Source: Bacteroidetes bacterium OLB10 (GTDB taxonomy: Bacteria > Bacteroidota > Bacteroidia > AKYH767-A > OLB10). Taken from it: a stretch of 64,000 nt of DNA. The notes under the pieces were generated by a model that worked only from the letters and a program-made list of their open reading frames with translations, had not been told where the DNA came from and ran no database searches. Shown in pieces: positions 35,443 to 45,167 of the stretch. A program made the translations under genes and the position numbers. The stretch covers positions 1 through 64,000 of the forward strand of contig LNBX01000046.1 of NCBI GenBank assembly GCA_001567275.1. The letters are read 5' to 3'. Every line of letters starts with the position of its first letter. The first letter of the stretch is position 1.

Positions 35443-37470
35443 ATGAAAAAGTGGTTACTGTATTTAAGCAACAGGCATGAAATAATTTTCAAACTGATTA
35501 TTTTTTGTTTTACGGTTTGGGCTATTTTGCAAATGATGCCTCATCAGGTACGTTATAAGTTTGATTATTCTGTTTCCAAACCATGGACTGAGAAAGACCT
35601 GATAGCACCTTTTGATTTTGCCATTCTCAAAAACAAAGATTCTCTCCAGGCAGAAAAAAGACTGCTGCTGGATAATTCAGTTTTGTTTTTTGACCGCGAT
35701 ACTTCTGTGCCGGGTGTTGTGTTGGAAAGAGCATTGGCCAAAGCATCAGCTAATGATAAGTCTGTTGAACAGGAACTCAATGCCAACATTACACAACTTA
35801 ATTATGAGCTTTACAAAAGAGGTGTAGCCGATGAAATGGTGAGGAGTATGAAATATGGGCAGGCCAAAATTATTGACGGTGATGAGTTGATTCCTGCCAC
35901 AGAATTTTGTTTTGAGAATGATGCCATTGAAGCCCTGAAGCATATTGCATCCGGCTTGAAAATGGAAAATGCTGATATGGCAATAAGTACGCTGGCACCT
36001 CTTGTAGTCAATAATCTTACAGTGGATAAGGTGATGACAGAGCGGTATAAGAATCAACTTATCGAATCAGTTTCAGAAACACGTGGTGTGGTTAGAAAAG
36101 GAGATGTAGTTGTTTCGAGAGGAGAAATTGTAACACCTGATAAATTTCAGAAATTAGAATCGCTTAAACAGATTTCAGAAGAGTTTGCCAAACCAAACCG
36201 TCATGTTTTGTTCGGGCAGATTATTCTGGTTATTCTTTGTCTGCTGTTCATTATGATATTTCTTGCTCAACTGCGTAAAGATATTTTTCATTCCAACAGA
36301 CGTATCCTCATCATCATGCTGATGGTGATTTTTGAAGTACTCATTTATACCTGGTCTCTGAAAACTGAAGTAGTTAGTATGTACATGGTTCCGTTATGTA
36401 TTATGCCAATTGTAATACGTACTTTTTTTGATACCAGACTTGCCCTGTTCAGCTATGTGATGACCATTTTGATTCTAGGTTCCATAGCTTCGAATGGATT
36501 TGATTTTGTGTTCACACAGATAAGTGCAGGTGTTGTAACAATTTTCAGTATCAAGAATATGCGCAGACGTTCACATGTTTTCTGGGCGGTTTTATTGGTG
36601 TATGTGGCTTATTTTATCTGCTATTTCAGTTTGGAAATTGTTCATACAGGCAACATGGTAAAAGTTAACTGGGAGAATGCTTTCTGGTTGCTTGCTAACG
36701 TTCTGCTTACACTTTTTGCTTATCCTCTGATTTATTTCCTCGAGCGGATTTTTAAAGTTACTTCCGATATTTCACTTATAGAACTTGCAGATAGCAACAA
36801 CCCATTGTTACATGAGTTGAGTATGAAAGCTCCGGGTACATTTCAGCACTCGCTTCAGGTTGCAAATATTGCAGAAGCTGCTATGTATAAAATCGGTGGC
36901 AATGCTTTGCTGGTAAGGGTTGGAGCTCTTTATCACGATATTGGTAAAATGGATATGCCATTGTATTTTATCGAGAATCAGGTGAGTGGTGTTAATCCAC
37001 ACGATGATTTGTCTTTCGAAGAAAGTGCAGGTATTATCATCAGCCATGTCATCAAGGGAGTTGAAAAAGCAAGGCGAAACAGTCTTCCTGATTTGGTAAT
37101 AGATTTTATCAGAACCCATCATGGTACTACCAGAGTTCAATATTTTTACGAATCATTTCTTAAAAATTATCCTGATAAAATAATTGATGAGAATGCGTTT
37201 CATTATCCCGGGCCTAAACCATTCAACCGCGAAACAGCCGTGCTGATGATGGCCGATTCTGTGGAAGCAGCTTCAAGAAGTATGAAAAAACATGATGCAG
37301 AATCTATTTATAAATTAGTGAATGATGTTATAGATAATCAGATAGCGCAGAATCAGTTTTCGAATTGCAACATCACCTTCCGTGATATAACAGAGTTAAA
37401 AAGACTTTTCTGCAAAATGCTCGGCAGTATTTATCATGTAAGAGTAGAATATTCCGGTGCAGGAATTTAA
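35443..37470 (+). CDS. 7TM-HD family membrane phosphohydrolase (PgpH/YqfF type)
   Basis: 675 residues. An N-terminal membrane segment is followed by a large extracytoplasmic 7TMR-HDED region (about residues 45-255), a block of seven membrane helices (about 260-450) and a C-terminal HDIG domain. Metal ligands are seen in GTFQHSLQVANIAE (His469) and ALYHDIGKMD (His498-Asp499), with HHGT later. Characterised members (Listeria PgpH) hydrolyse cyclic di-AMP, so a nucleotide-signalling role is likely. It follows rnpB by 41 bp. Its stop overlaps the convergent OppC-like stop through a shared TTAA. Confidence 0.88.
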   Translation: MKKWLLYLSNRHEIIFKLIIFCFTVWAILQMMPHQVRYKFDYSVSKPWTEKDLIAPFDFAILKNKDSLQAEKRLLLDNSVLFFDRDTSVPGVVLERALAKASANDKSVEQELNANITQLNYELYKRGVADEMVRSMKYGQAKIIDGDELIPATEFCFENDAIEALKHIASGLKMENADMAISTLAPLVVNNLTVDKVMTERYKNQLIESVSETRGVVRKGDVVVSRGEIVTPDKFQKLESLKQISEEFAKPNRHVLFGQIILVILCLLFIMIFLAQLRKDIFHSNRRILIIMLMVIFEVLIYTWSLKTEVVSMYMVPLCIMPIVIRTFFDTRLALFSYVMTILILGSIASNGFDFVFTQISAGVVTIFSIKNMRRRSHVFWAVLLVYVAYFICYFSLEIVHTGNMVKVNWENAFWLLANVLLTLFAYPLIYFLERIFKVTSDISLIELADSNNPLLHELSMKAPGTFQHSLQVANIAEAAMYKIGGNALLVRVGALYHDIGKMDMPLYFIENQVSGVNPHDDLSFEESAGIIISHVIKGVEKARRNSLPDLVIDFIRTHHGTTRVQYFYESFLKNYPDKIIDENAFHYPGPKPFNRETAVLMMADSVEAASRSMKKHDAESIYKLVNDVIDNQIAQNQFSNCNITFRDITELKRLFCKMLGSIYHVRVEYSGAGI

Positions 37471-38654
37471 TTACCGCAAAGATTGTTTTGATTTCCTAAG
37501 TTGAATAAACTGAGGATTGTGACAAACAGAAATACACCCGGAAACAACATCAGCCACCATGCATCCATATTTTCTTTTGCCTGAGCAAGCAGGCTGCCCA
37601 GAGTAACCGTATCAGGCCCCATACCTAATCCTAAAAACGACAATCCTGATTCAGTCAGAATAACAGAAGCCAATCCAAACAAGAACAAAGGCCTTACAAC
37701 TGTTTTCAGATTAGGGATTATATGCCTGAATACAATTTGTGATGTTGAAAGACCTGATGCAATACAACTTTCAATAAAACCTTCTTGTTTCATCTTCAGC
37801 ACTTCAGCTCTGATAACTCTTGAAAGATCAGTCCACATAAGAAGACCGAAAATAACAGCAATCTTAAATGCTGATGGCTGAAAGAAAACAGAAAGTGTGA
37901 TAATGAGAATAAGTTGCGGTACAGAAATAAAAAGTTGCGTAGTAGCTGTTATCCATCTGTCAGGCGAAATATTTATTTCTTTTCGGAGGAAAGAAATTCT
38001 GTCAGATATTTTTTTAAGCACCAGTATAATTGATGTAAGAATGATTATTATAAATAAAATTTTCAATAAAAAGTAGAATGAACTGTTACCTGAAAAAAAC
38101 ATTCGCCATTCATTGCTGAAAATATGATAACCGTAGAACCATATTGCCCAGACTAAGAAAACAAAAAACAGAATAGTTGACCATGAAATGCGAACGCCAT
38201 ACATACTATAATAGCCTGACATAATTCCCATTACCAATGCAATAATTAAGGCAATAACCATTGCAGTTACAGCAATAAACAAACTATGTCTTAAACCAAA
38301 TACCACACCTGCTGCAACATCAGAGCCAATGGCATCTGTTCCCATCCAGTGATGAAACCTGAGAGGTATTACTGATTTTTTACCCTGAGAATTGTGATAG
38401 TAATTTTTTTCAAACGGGCTGTGTGGTCCTGAATTTTCTGCATCTGCAACTCCTGAAGAATAAGGAATGAGAGCAAAGAAACCACTGTTGTTTTTTCCGT
38501 CAAGACGTTGTTGGCGGTAGTCTGTATAGCCTGTTTTCAATTCTGAGGAGTCGAAGAAAAAAGGTTTTTCATTGGCAATAAAAGGGGCAGCAATTGACAG
38601 GAGCGTGATGAAACCCAGCCACAGGACAGATAACTTTTTATATTTTTTTTTCAT
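37467..38654 (-). CDS. Peptide/nickel-type ABC transporter permease (OppC/DppC family)
   Basis: 395 residues, longer than the usual 280-300. TM1 near the N-terminus is followed by a periplasmic stretch and the OppC N-terminal signature HWMGTDAIGSDVAAGVVFGLRHS. An insertion with additional hydrophobic segments (about residues 165-215) precedes the permease core. The core has the EAA-type loop ASGLSTSQIVFRHIIPNL and G-L-S-F-L-G-L-G. It would form the channel with the OppB-like protein. It overlaps that gene by 1 bp (ATGA). Confidence 0.88.
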   Translation of the reverse strand: MKKKYKKLSVLWLGFITLLSIAAPFIANEKPFFFDSSELKTGYTDYRQQRLDGKNNSGFFALIPYSSGVADAENSGPHSPFEKNYYHNSQGKKSVIPLRFHHWMGTDAIGSDVAAGVVFGLRHSLFIAVTAMVIALIIALVMGIMSGYYSMYGVRISWSTILFFVFLVWAIWFYGYHIFSNEWRMFFSGNSSFYFLLKILFIIIILTSIILVLKKISDRISFLRKEINISPDRWITATTQLFISVPQLILIITLSVFFQPSAFKIAVIFGLLMWTDLSRVIRAEVLKMKQEGFIESCIASGLSTSQIVFRHIIPNLKTVVRPLFLFGLASVILTESGLSFLGLGMGPDTVTLGSLLAQAKENMDAWWLMLFPGVFLFVTILSLFNLGNQNNLCGN

Positions 38655-40072
38655 CAGGCAGCAGAGGATTTTATTCTGGGATCAAGACGATAAACAGCAA
38701 TATCTACTAAAGCATACATCACAATAGTTGCAAAACCTGATATAAGAATTATTGCAGAAAGCAATGGAAAATTTCTGGAAAGGCAAGCACGTACTATCTC
38801 ATTTCCCATGCCGGGAATTGAAAATAACGTTTCAATGATAACAGAGCCTCCTATAATTGCCGGAAAAATATTTGCCAGTAATGATATCAATGGCGGAAGA
38901 ACATTCTTCAATGCATGATGATATACGATTGTTTTATCATCTAATCCTTTAGCACGTGCTGTGACAATGTAAGGCAACAACATTTGACCGCGTAGTAAAT
39001 CTCCGGTAGTACTTACTACAAAAGCCAGCAGCGAAAAAGTGTAACATATCAAAGGAAGAATCAGATATGGAATGCTTGCCCATAATTTACCCGCTATCGA
39101 AACGTTGTCATTCAATCCGATCGGCTTCACTCCTGATGAGGGAAAAATATTCAGCAAATCAGGATTTGAAAAAAGAAACAGCAATATAACTCCGACTAAA
39201 TAAACCGGCATGGCGTAGCCTGTTGCAGCAAAAAGTCTGATGAACTTATCTAAATTTTTATTTTTCTTATAGACAATCCAGGCAGCAAGAGGAATTCCAA
39301 TGATGAATGCAATAAAAATAGCTGTTAGCGAAAATCCCAATGACCATGCTATTTTATTTTTTAGCAATGAAGTGATTTTTTCTCCGGTAAAAAAGGATGT
39401 TCCCAGGTCGAAGTGTATCAGTCCCTGTGATAATGGTCCGCCAAAAAACCAGTCATTAAAACGGTTGTCTGCACTAAAAGCTATAGCAGGAGTATATGCT
39501 CTGTAGGAATGTGGTTGTTGTGAAAGCTTTTCCCAGGATTGTTTAAGTATAAGCGTCAATGAACGAAAGTCAGTTAAAGAATGATCTTTCTCTATCATCG
39601 TCCAAACACTGTCCATGTTGGTTGCAGCACTGTTCTTTTGAATAAATTGCAGATTACCTGAGAATTTATCAATCGCTGACAAGTTGTATTTTTTGTTTAA
39701 TGCATCTAATACTTCATCAGCGTACTGACATTTACGTGCAAAAAGATATACTTCTTTACTGTTTCCGTATTTGCGAAGTAAATTCGAGTAATTATCTTTT
39801 TTGTTTTCAGTAGCAAAATAAATTTCGTATCCTGTCTCGGCAAGGCTCGACAGTCGGAAGTAAAAAAGCGGTTTGTCAATTCCCATGCGATGCGCCATTT
39901 CAATCTTTTTTATTTCATAATCAGAAGATGAAACAGATACCTTTTCCTGACGAAGCAACAAGTTATCTAATGCATCTCCCGGCATCTGCACAGCAATAAA
40001 GAAAGAAGTTAAAACAACGGCAAATCCGGAAAGTATATAAAGGGCAAGTTTTTTTGTCGGTGACGTATTCAT
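38654..40072 (-). CDS. Peptide/nickel-type ABC transporter permease (OppB/DppB family)
   Basis: 472 residues, about 150 more than classical OppB. The extra length is a periplasmic insertion between TM1 (MPGDALDN follows it) and the next helices. The core has DLGTSF, and the coupling loop ARAKGLDDKTIVYHHALKNVLPP. The family forms one half of an inner-membrane channel for oligopeptides. It lies 10 bp downstream of the binding-protein gene, in the same operon. Confidence 0.9.
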   Translation of the reverse strand: MNTSPTKKLALYILSGFAVVLTSFFIAVQMPGDALDNLLLRQEKVSVSSSDYEIKKIEMAHRMGIDKPLFYFRLSSLAETGYEIYFATENKKDNYSNLLRKYGNSKEVYLFARKCQYADEVLDALNKKYNLSAIDKFSGNLQFIQKNSAATNMDSVWTMIEKDHSLTDFRSLTLILKQSWEKLSQQPHSYRAYTPAIAFSADNRFNDWFFGGPLSQGLIHFDLGTSFFTGEKITSLLKNKIAWSLGFSLTAIFIAFIIGIPLAAWIVYKKNKNLDKFIRLFAATGYAMPVYLVGVILLFLFSNPDLLNIFPSSGVKPIGLNDNVSIAGKLWASIPYLILPLICYTFSLLAFVVSTTGDLLRGQMLLPYIVTARAKGLDDKTIVYHHALKNVLPPLISLLANIFPAIIGGSVIIETLFSIPGMGNEIVRACLSRNFPLLSAIILISGFATIVMYALVDIAVYRLDPRIKSSAA

Positions 40073-40082
40073 GCCATGTACT

Positions 40083-41930
40083 TTATGGTGTGGTGCTTAC
40101 ATAATTTGCAGCATTACGCAACTTCAGAGTATTCAGCAGTAATCCCGGTTTTTCGAAATACATATTTACATGGCCAAATCGTTTGTGAACGGCAACTCTT
40201 CGCAGTGAGTTGAACAAAAATATGTAAGGTTGTTCATCAGCAACCATTCGCTGAAAACGTTTATCCATTTCATTTCTTTTATCATCATCTATGGTATATC
40301 TGATACTGTCAATCAATGCATCTGAAGCCGCATTTCCAAAGCCCGAATAATTGTCGCCATTGTCTGTCCAACTGCTGCTGTGCCAAAGTTGAGTAAAATC
40401 TTCAGGAGCTACACTGGTAGTCCACACGCTCATCAGCATATCAAAGTCATGGGAGCGGGCTTTTTCAATAAAGGTTGGCACATCAAGTGGAACAATATTC
40501 ATAATTATCCCTGCTTTTTTAAGTGCTGACGAATAAAGTAAAGCTAAATCCTGCCAGTCAGTTATTCCTGCATATATGTGTAAATCAAATTTAAAATCTA
40601 CAGTCTTTTGTTGTATCGTTTTATCAAGAATACCATCATTGTTACTGTCAGTCCATCCTGAACTGTGCAACAGCTCCACTGCTTTTTCAAAATTGTATTC
40701 TGTAGGTTTAAGTTTCTCATTGTAGTTGTATTTGTAACTGCATACAGGTCCGGCCTGACGTATTCCCTGACCTTTGTAAATAACATCATTGATTTGCTGA
40801 TAGGGAACCAGCATTGCCAGTGCTTTCCTTACATTGATATCATTAAAAAGAGGTTTGTGTTTTTCTCCGTCAGGTTTCATGTTGAATGCAGCAAATGAAT
40901 AATTAAAAGTTCCGGTAAACTTCGAATAATAATTTCTGTTGAACATAGAATCCTGCTGCAAAGCTGCCAGTGTTTTTACGGAGAGTGTAGTGCTGGCATC
41001 GAAATTCTGTTTTTTAAATTCAAGTAAGTTAACATTGGGGTCGGCACTTACTTTAAAAATAATTTTTTGAGGATAACTTTTTTCGGACTCTAAAGAAGAG
41101 TTGTCTGTCCAGTGATTTTTTTTCTTTTCCAAAACCAGATACTGCCCATGTTCCCATTCAGTTGGGAGGTAGGGACCAATACCGTTTAATTTCTTCAAAT
41201 CAAATCCTGTATCTCCTGTATTAAAATTCTTAAACCAATCAACTACTTTCTGATTTTGTTTACCTGAAAAATTTTTATCTGCCACATCACTTATACTAAA
41301 TTGCCCAAGCAAATTTTCCGGGTCATGAAATTTTCGTTGAAGGATGCTGATATCGCCCCAGACTGCTACATCCTGAATATAAGGCTTGTTAACTTTCAAT
41401 TTAAATTCAAGCGGATGTTCAGGAATCAAAATAATATCGTTGAAGTTATCAAGATAAGGTTTGAAAAAATCATTTTGAGTAAGTACACATTTATACACTT
41501 TAAGAGTAAAAATAATATCATCCGTTGAAAGTGCATCACCATTATCCCATTTTGGTTCTTTGCGTAATTCAAAAGAGTATGTGCTGTCAGAAGCGTTAAA
41601 AACAGGAAGTTTTTCGGCAAGTTCAGCAGTAAGTTTATTGGTTTTGTAGTCAGTGGAAATGAGTCGCCCTTGGGCATATTGCATAATTTCCAGACGCATC
41701 AGTGTTTGACCGTTGGTAGGATGCAGATTGTCCGGTTCCTGCAGTACCTGATACATCAGTGTATTGTCAGTTTTCCAGCTTTTGTCGAAGTAATTTACCT
41801 CCGGAAGGTGAATATAATTCAGGCTGTCAGAAACTGACGCTACATCATATTTTTTTTCCTCCTTTGTATGACATGACATCAGGATGAGAAACCCCGATAA
41901 CAGTAACAATGGCAACCTTTTCTTGCTCAT
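40083..41930 (-). CDS. Peptide ABC transporter substrate-binding lipoprotein (SBP_bac_5 family)
   Basis: 615 residues. A lipoprotein signal ends in LILMSC, with the acylated Cys at 20. The rest matches the OppA/DppA class (DNLHPTNG near the start, W-D-N-G-D-A-L-S-T-D-D-I-I-F-T-L, and AFNMKPDGEKHKPLFNDINVRKAL). It captures peptides or similar ligands outside the inner membrane and delivers them to the two permeases. No ATPase gene follows in the operon. Confidence 0.9.
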   Translation of the reverse strand: MSKKRLPLLLLSGFLILMSCHTKEEKKYDVASVSDSLNYIHLPEVNYFDKSWKTDNTLMYQVLQEPDNLHPTNGQTLMRLEIMQYAQGRLISTDYKTNKLTAELAEKLPVFNASDSTYSFELRKEPKWDNGDALSTDDIIFTLKVYKCVLTQNDFFKPYLDNFNDIILIPEHPLEFKLKVNKPYIQDVAVWGDISILQRKFHDPENLLGQFSISDVADKNFSGKQNQKVVDWFKNFNTGDTGFDLKKLNGIGPYLPTEWEHGQYLVLEKKKNHWTDNSSLESEKSYPQKIIFKVSADPNVNLLEFKKQNFDASTTLSVKTLAALQQDSMFNRNYYSKFTGTFNYSFAAFNMKPDGEKHKPLFNDINVRKALAMLVPYQQINDVIYKGQGIRQAGPVCSYKYNYNEKLKPTEYNFEKAVELLHSSGWTDSNNDGILDKTIQQKTVDFKFDLHIYAGITDWQDLALLYSSALKKAGIIMNIVPLDVPTFIEKARSHDFDMLMSVWTTSVAPEDFTQLWHSSSWTDNGDNYSGFGNAASDALIDSIRYTIDDDKRNEMDKRFQRMVADEQPYIFLFNSLRRVAVHKRFGHVNMYFEKPGLLLNTLKLRNAANYVSTTP

Positions 41931-41985
41931 GGAGACAATATTAATACATATTGACCCTGAAAAAAAATTATCCTTTGATTGAGAT

Positions 41986-42015
41986 TTTGTTTACAACTAC
42001 TTTTTGTTACCTTTG
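41986..42015 (+). promoter_or_regulatory. Promoter upstream of the tRNA cluster
   Basis: TTTG (41986-41989), an 18-bp spacer and TACCTTTG (42008-42015) match the Bacteroidota consensus exactly. The start would be about 100 bp before tRNA-Ser, leaving a leader to be processed off. Confidence 0.65.
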
Positions 42016-42121
42016 CCGCCCGTCTTAAACCCAGATTATTCAGTTGACCGGAAAATCTGCCTGAAAGTGAAATTTACATCACAAAACAGCAGGAATAAAG
42101 TCACTGAAAATTTGAGTGAAA

Positions 42122-42210
<89 letters not shown>

Positions 42211-42322
42211 CAAAAGGTTGCCTATCGGTAGGTACCTCAGAGATGCAGTTCTTTGATTGTTTAAAGTTGGAAGTAAGTTCAAGATACGTTTTCAGTAGTA
42301 TAGAGCACCTTTCAATAAAATT

Positions 42323-42398
42323 CGGGGTGTAGCGTAGCCCGGTTCATCGCGCCTGCTTTGGGAGCAGGAGGTCGCAGGTTCGAATCCTGCCACCCCGA
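42323..42398 (+). tRNA. tRNA-Pro (UGG)
   Basis: 76 nt. Acceptor CGGGGTG/CACCCCG, anticodon loop TTTGGGA with anticodon TGG, T arm GGTTCGAATCC. Confidence 0.96.
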
Positions 42399-42405
42399 CA
42401 ACCAC

Positions 42406-42438
42406 AAAAGTCTAAAGTGTTTTTCGCTTTAGACTTTT
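42406..42438. terminator. Symmetric hairpin between tRNA-Pro and tRNA-Arg
   Basis: AAAAGTCTAAAG (42406-42417) and CTTTAGACTTTT (42427-42438) form a perfect 12-bp stem with a 9-nt T-rich loop. It may end the Ser-Pro transcript, which would leave tRNA-Arg dependent on read-through or its own promoter. Confidence 0.6.
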
Positions 42439-42454
42439 ACATTTACAGCCATTG

Positions 42455-42528
42455 GGTCCCGTAGCTCAGCTGGATAGAGCAACTGCCTTCTAAGCAGTAG
42501 GTCATTGGTTCGAATCCAATCGGGATCA
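42455..42528 (+). tRNA. tRNA-Arg (UCU)
   Basis: 74 nt. Acceptor GGTCCCG/CGGGATC (one G-U pair), anticodon loop CTTCTAA with anticodon TCT, T arm GGTTCGAATCC. Confidence 0.95.
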
Positions 42529-42701
42529 CTCCTTAATCTGAAGTTGTTTTTCTGACAATTTTAAATCTTCAAAATCTTTCTTCTCTCAATTTCCGCAGCA
42601 TCTTGCCTGAAAAGAATATTGTAATCAACTGGTAAAAGAAACGATGTTGCATAAGGTTATGGAATTTCTATTCGTTTTACATCAAACTAAAAAACGAAAT
42701 C

Positions 42702-43499
42702 ATGGAATTCATCTATTCAAACCGGTGGTGCGATCTGATGTTCGAAAACCGGAATAAAAAGTATGGAGCGTATTACCTGCGAAGAAAAAATGCAGACTAT
42801 TTAATCTTAAGCCTCTTCATTGCATTGGCAATATTATTATCAGGAATAGGACTTTTTTATCAGCTTGGCGGTCCATCCAAAGCATTGATTGAACATTACA
42901 GCGACAAATCCAAAAAAGCAGATGATGTAGTATATACCATTGAAAAATTTTTGCCTCCTGCTATGCCGGCTTCACCTCAGAAACCTGTTGCACCTGCATC
43001 TGCGCAAGTAAAAGGGCAGGGTTTACCTGTAGTAGTTGACAGGACTGAACAAAATGTTCCATCAATCCCTTCAATTATTCCAAACACGAATGTAGTGAAT
43101 ACAGATATCCCTGCGATATCAGGAAACAACACTGCAACCACTTCAGGTGGAGGAGAAAATTTGGGAACAGCTACTACTGCGCCAATGCTCAACCCGGAGG
43201 TTATGCCCGAGTTTCCCGGAGGAGAAGAAGCACTCATCAGGTTTTTACAAAAAAATATTCGTTATCCGCAACAACTGTTGATGAGTGGTGTGCAGGGAAC
43301 CGTATATCTTGGTTTTGTGATTGATAAAACAGGCAATATCACTGATATTAAAGTACTGAAAGGAGTTGCTGATGCATTTCAGTTTTCGGAAGAAGCAATT
43401 CGTGTTCTTAAAAAATCTCCTGTGTGGAAACCGGGAATGCAGGGTGGACATCCTGTGTCAGTGAGCTATACACTGCCTGTAACTTTTATCGCGAAGTAA
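42702..43499 (+). CDS. TonB family energy-transducer protein
   Basis: 265 residues. The Bacteroidota TonB N-terminus (LMFENRNKKYGAYYLRR) precedes one membrane helix (about 32-52). A proline-rich periplasmic linker follows (PPAMPASPQKPVAP), then the C-terminal TonB domain (FPGGEEALIRFLQKNIRYPQ ... V-Y-L-G-F-V-I-D-K-T-G-x-I ... S-P-V-W-K-P-G). It passes proton-motive energy to outer-membrane receptors. No exbB or exbD lies next to it. Followed by a terminator. Confidence 0.9.
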   Translation: MEFIYSNRWCDLMFENRNKKYGAYYLRRKNADYLILSLFIALAILLSGIGLFYQLGGPSKALIEHYSDKSKKADDVVYTIEKFLPPAMPASPQKPVAPASAQVKGQGLPVVVDRTEQNVPSIPSIIPNTNVVNTDIPAISGNNTATTSGGGENLGTATTAPMLNPEVMPEFPGGEEALIRFLQKNIRYPQQLLMSGVQGTVYLGFVIDKTGNITDIKVLKGVADAFQFSEEAIRVLKKSPVWKPGMQGGHPVSVSYTLPVTFIAK

Positions 43500-43535
43500 G
43501 GATAAGGTTGTTATAGAAAAAGAGGGGTTTTGTCA

Positions 43536-43567
43536 GGCTGTTGCAGGGTGAGCAACAGCCTTTTTTT
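43536..43567 (+). terminator. Terminator of the TonB gene
   Basis: GGCTGTTGC and GCAACAGCC pair around 7 bases and run into seven T bases. Confidence 0.85.
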
Positions 43568-43568
43568 G

Positions 43569-43576
43569 TAGATTTG
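43569..43576 (+). promoter_or_regulatory. -7 element of nfeD-floA
   Basis: TAGATTTG matches TAnnTTTG and begins directly after the terminator T-run, 9 bp before the nfeD ATG, so the leader would be only a few bases. No matching -33 box. Confidence 0.45.
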
Positions 43577-43585
43577 CAACTAAAT

Positions 43586-44059
43586 ATGGCAGTTATTCTA
43601 AGCATTCTTTTACTCATACTCACCGGAATTATCTTATTGGTTCTGGAAATACTGATTTTGCCCGGATTGATAGCAGGAATTATTGGAGCTATAATGGTTA
43701 TCTCAGGTGTGTGGTATTCATTTCATGTGTATGGCCCCGAAGTAGGAATGTATGTTTCGTTAGGTACGCTTGCACTTACCGGAATTACTATTTATTTTTC
43801 TTTCCGCTATAATGTATGGCGAAAGTTCAGTCTGCAGCAACAAAATGACTCCCGAATTGACCGTGTTGATGAAATGGACATCAAACCGGGTACAATTGGA
43901 ACTACAATTTCAGCAGTTCGGCCTTCAGGAACAGCCATGTTCAATCATCGTAAAATTGAAGTGCAGTCTATGGGAGAATTAATAGAAACAAATACTCAGG
44001 TAGAGGTGGTAGAAGTGCTGCCAAATAAACTTATTGTACGTAAGTACGCAACCAGTTAA
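43586..44059 (+). CDS. NfeD-like membrane protein
   Basis: 157 residues from ATG 43586; an upstream TTG-initiated extension would read through the TonB terminator hairpin and is rejected. Two or three membrane helices (about 4-25, 30-50, 55-75) are followed by a C-terminal OB-fold domain ([25 protein letters not shown] ... T-Q-V-E-V-V-E-V) typical of short NfeD. NfeD proteins partner flotillins in membrane microdomains; floA follows by 11 bp, which supports that. Confidence 0.88.
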   Translation: MAVILSILLLILTGIILLVLEILILPGLIAGIIGAIMVISGVWYSFHVYGPEVGMYVSLGTLALTGITIYFSFRYNVWRKFSLQQQNDSRIDRVDEMDIKPGTIGTTISAVRPSGTAMFNHRKIEVQSMGELIETNTQVEVVEVLPNKLIVRKYATS

Positions 44060-44070
44060 ATCATATAATT

Positions 44071-45042
44071 ATGTCAAGTATCCCATTTCTAATCTTAATC
44101 GTTGCAGGTGTTATCCTGTTCTTTTTGTTTTTGTATTTCGTTCCTGTTAATCTGTGGATTACTGCTACATTTTCAGGAGTTAGAGTGAGCATTCTGAATC
44201 TTATTTTGATGCGGTTCAGGAAAGTTCCTCCCAGCGTAATTGTCAATGGAATGATTACTGCTACCAAGGCAGGACTCAGTGTTACCATTCCTGACCTTGA
44301 AACACACTATCTGGCAGGAGGTAATGTCAATAATGTGATTAAAGCACTTATTTCAGCCGACAAAGCCAATATTCCTCTTTCATTTAAAATGGCTGCTGCT
44401 ATTGATCTTGCAGGACGTGATGTGGCTGATGCTGTTCAGTTATCGGTAAATCCACGTGTAATTGATACGCCATCAGTTGCAGCTATGGGCAAAAACGGTA
44501 TTCAGTTAGTGGTTCGTGCACGTGTAACAGTTCGGACTAATATCAATCAGCTGGTAGGTGGTGCAGGAGAAGAAACTATCCTTGCTCGTGTAGGTGAAGG
44601 AATTGTTACCACCATCGGTTCTGCTGCCGACCATAAGAGTGTGCTCGAAAATCCGGATCAGATATCTAAAACCGTGCTCAATAAAGGGTTAGATGCAGGA
44701 ACAGCTTTTGAAATTTTATCAATTGATATTGCCGACATTGATGTGGGCGAAAATATTGGTGCAAAACTTCAGATGGAGCAAGCTACTGCCGACCTGAAGG
44801 TGGCGCAGGCAATGGCTGAAGAAAGAAGAGCTGCTGCCGTTGCGCTCGAGCAGGAAATGATTGCCAAAGCTCAGGAAGCGCGTGCCAAAGTAATTGAAGC
44901 CGAAGCGCAGATTCCTATGGCTATGGCAGAAGCATTCCGTAATGGTAAGTTAGGCATTATGGATTACTATAAAATGGAAAATATACAGGCCGATACTGCC
45001 ATGCGCGAATCTTTAGGTAAACCTCCTAAAGGAAATGCATAA
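44071..45042 (+). CDS. floA: Flotillin-like protein FloA
   Basis: 323 residues, the usual FloA length. An N-terminal hydrophobic hairpin (about 4-27) leads into the SPFH/YqfA domain ([23 protein letters not shown], then [36 protein letters not shown]). A C-terminal Ala/Glu-rich helical region ([24 protein letters not shown]) drives oligomerisation in the family. FloA organises membrane microdomains with NfeD. Confidence 0.95.
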   Translation: MSSIPFLILIVAGVILFFLFLYFVPVNLWITATFSGVRVSILNLILMRFRKVPPSVIVNGMITATKAGLSVTIPDLETHYLAGGNVNNVIKALISADKANIPLSFKMAAAIDLAGRDVADAVQLSVNPRVIDTPSVAAMGKNGIQLVVRARVTVRTNINQLVGGAGEETILARVGEGIVTTIGSAADHKSVLENPDQISKTVLNKGLDAGTAFEILSIDIADIDVGENIGAKLQMEQATADLKVAQAMAEERRAAAVALEQEMIAKAQEARAKVIEAEAQIPMAMAEAFRNGKLGIMDYYKMENIQADTAMRESLGKPPKGNA

Positions 45043-45069
45043 ATCTTAATGAGCGAAAAGTAATTTCTT

Positions 45070-45077
45070 TATCTTTG
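45070..45077 (+). promoter_or_regulatory. -7 element of tRNA-Arg(ACG)
   Basis: TATCTTTG matches TAnnTTTG, 14 bp before the tRNA. Confidence 0.55.
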
Positions 45078-45091
45078 CGCACTCAAAAAAT

Positions 45092-45165
45092 GGTTCCGTA
45101 GCTTAACTGAATAGAGCATCTGACTACGGATCAGAAGGTTGGGGGTTTGAATCCCTCCGGGACCA
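45092..45165 (+). tRNA. tRNA-Arg (ACG)
   Basis: 74 nt. Acceptor GGTTCCG/CGGGACC (one G-U), anticodon loop CTACGGA with anticodon ACG, T arm GGTTTGAATCC. A34 is normally edited to inosine. Confidence 0.95.
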
Positions 45166-45167
45166 CA

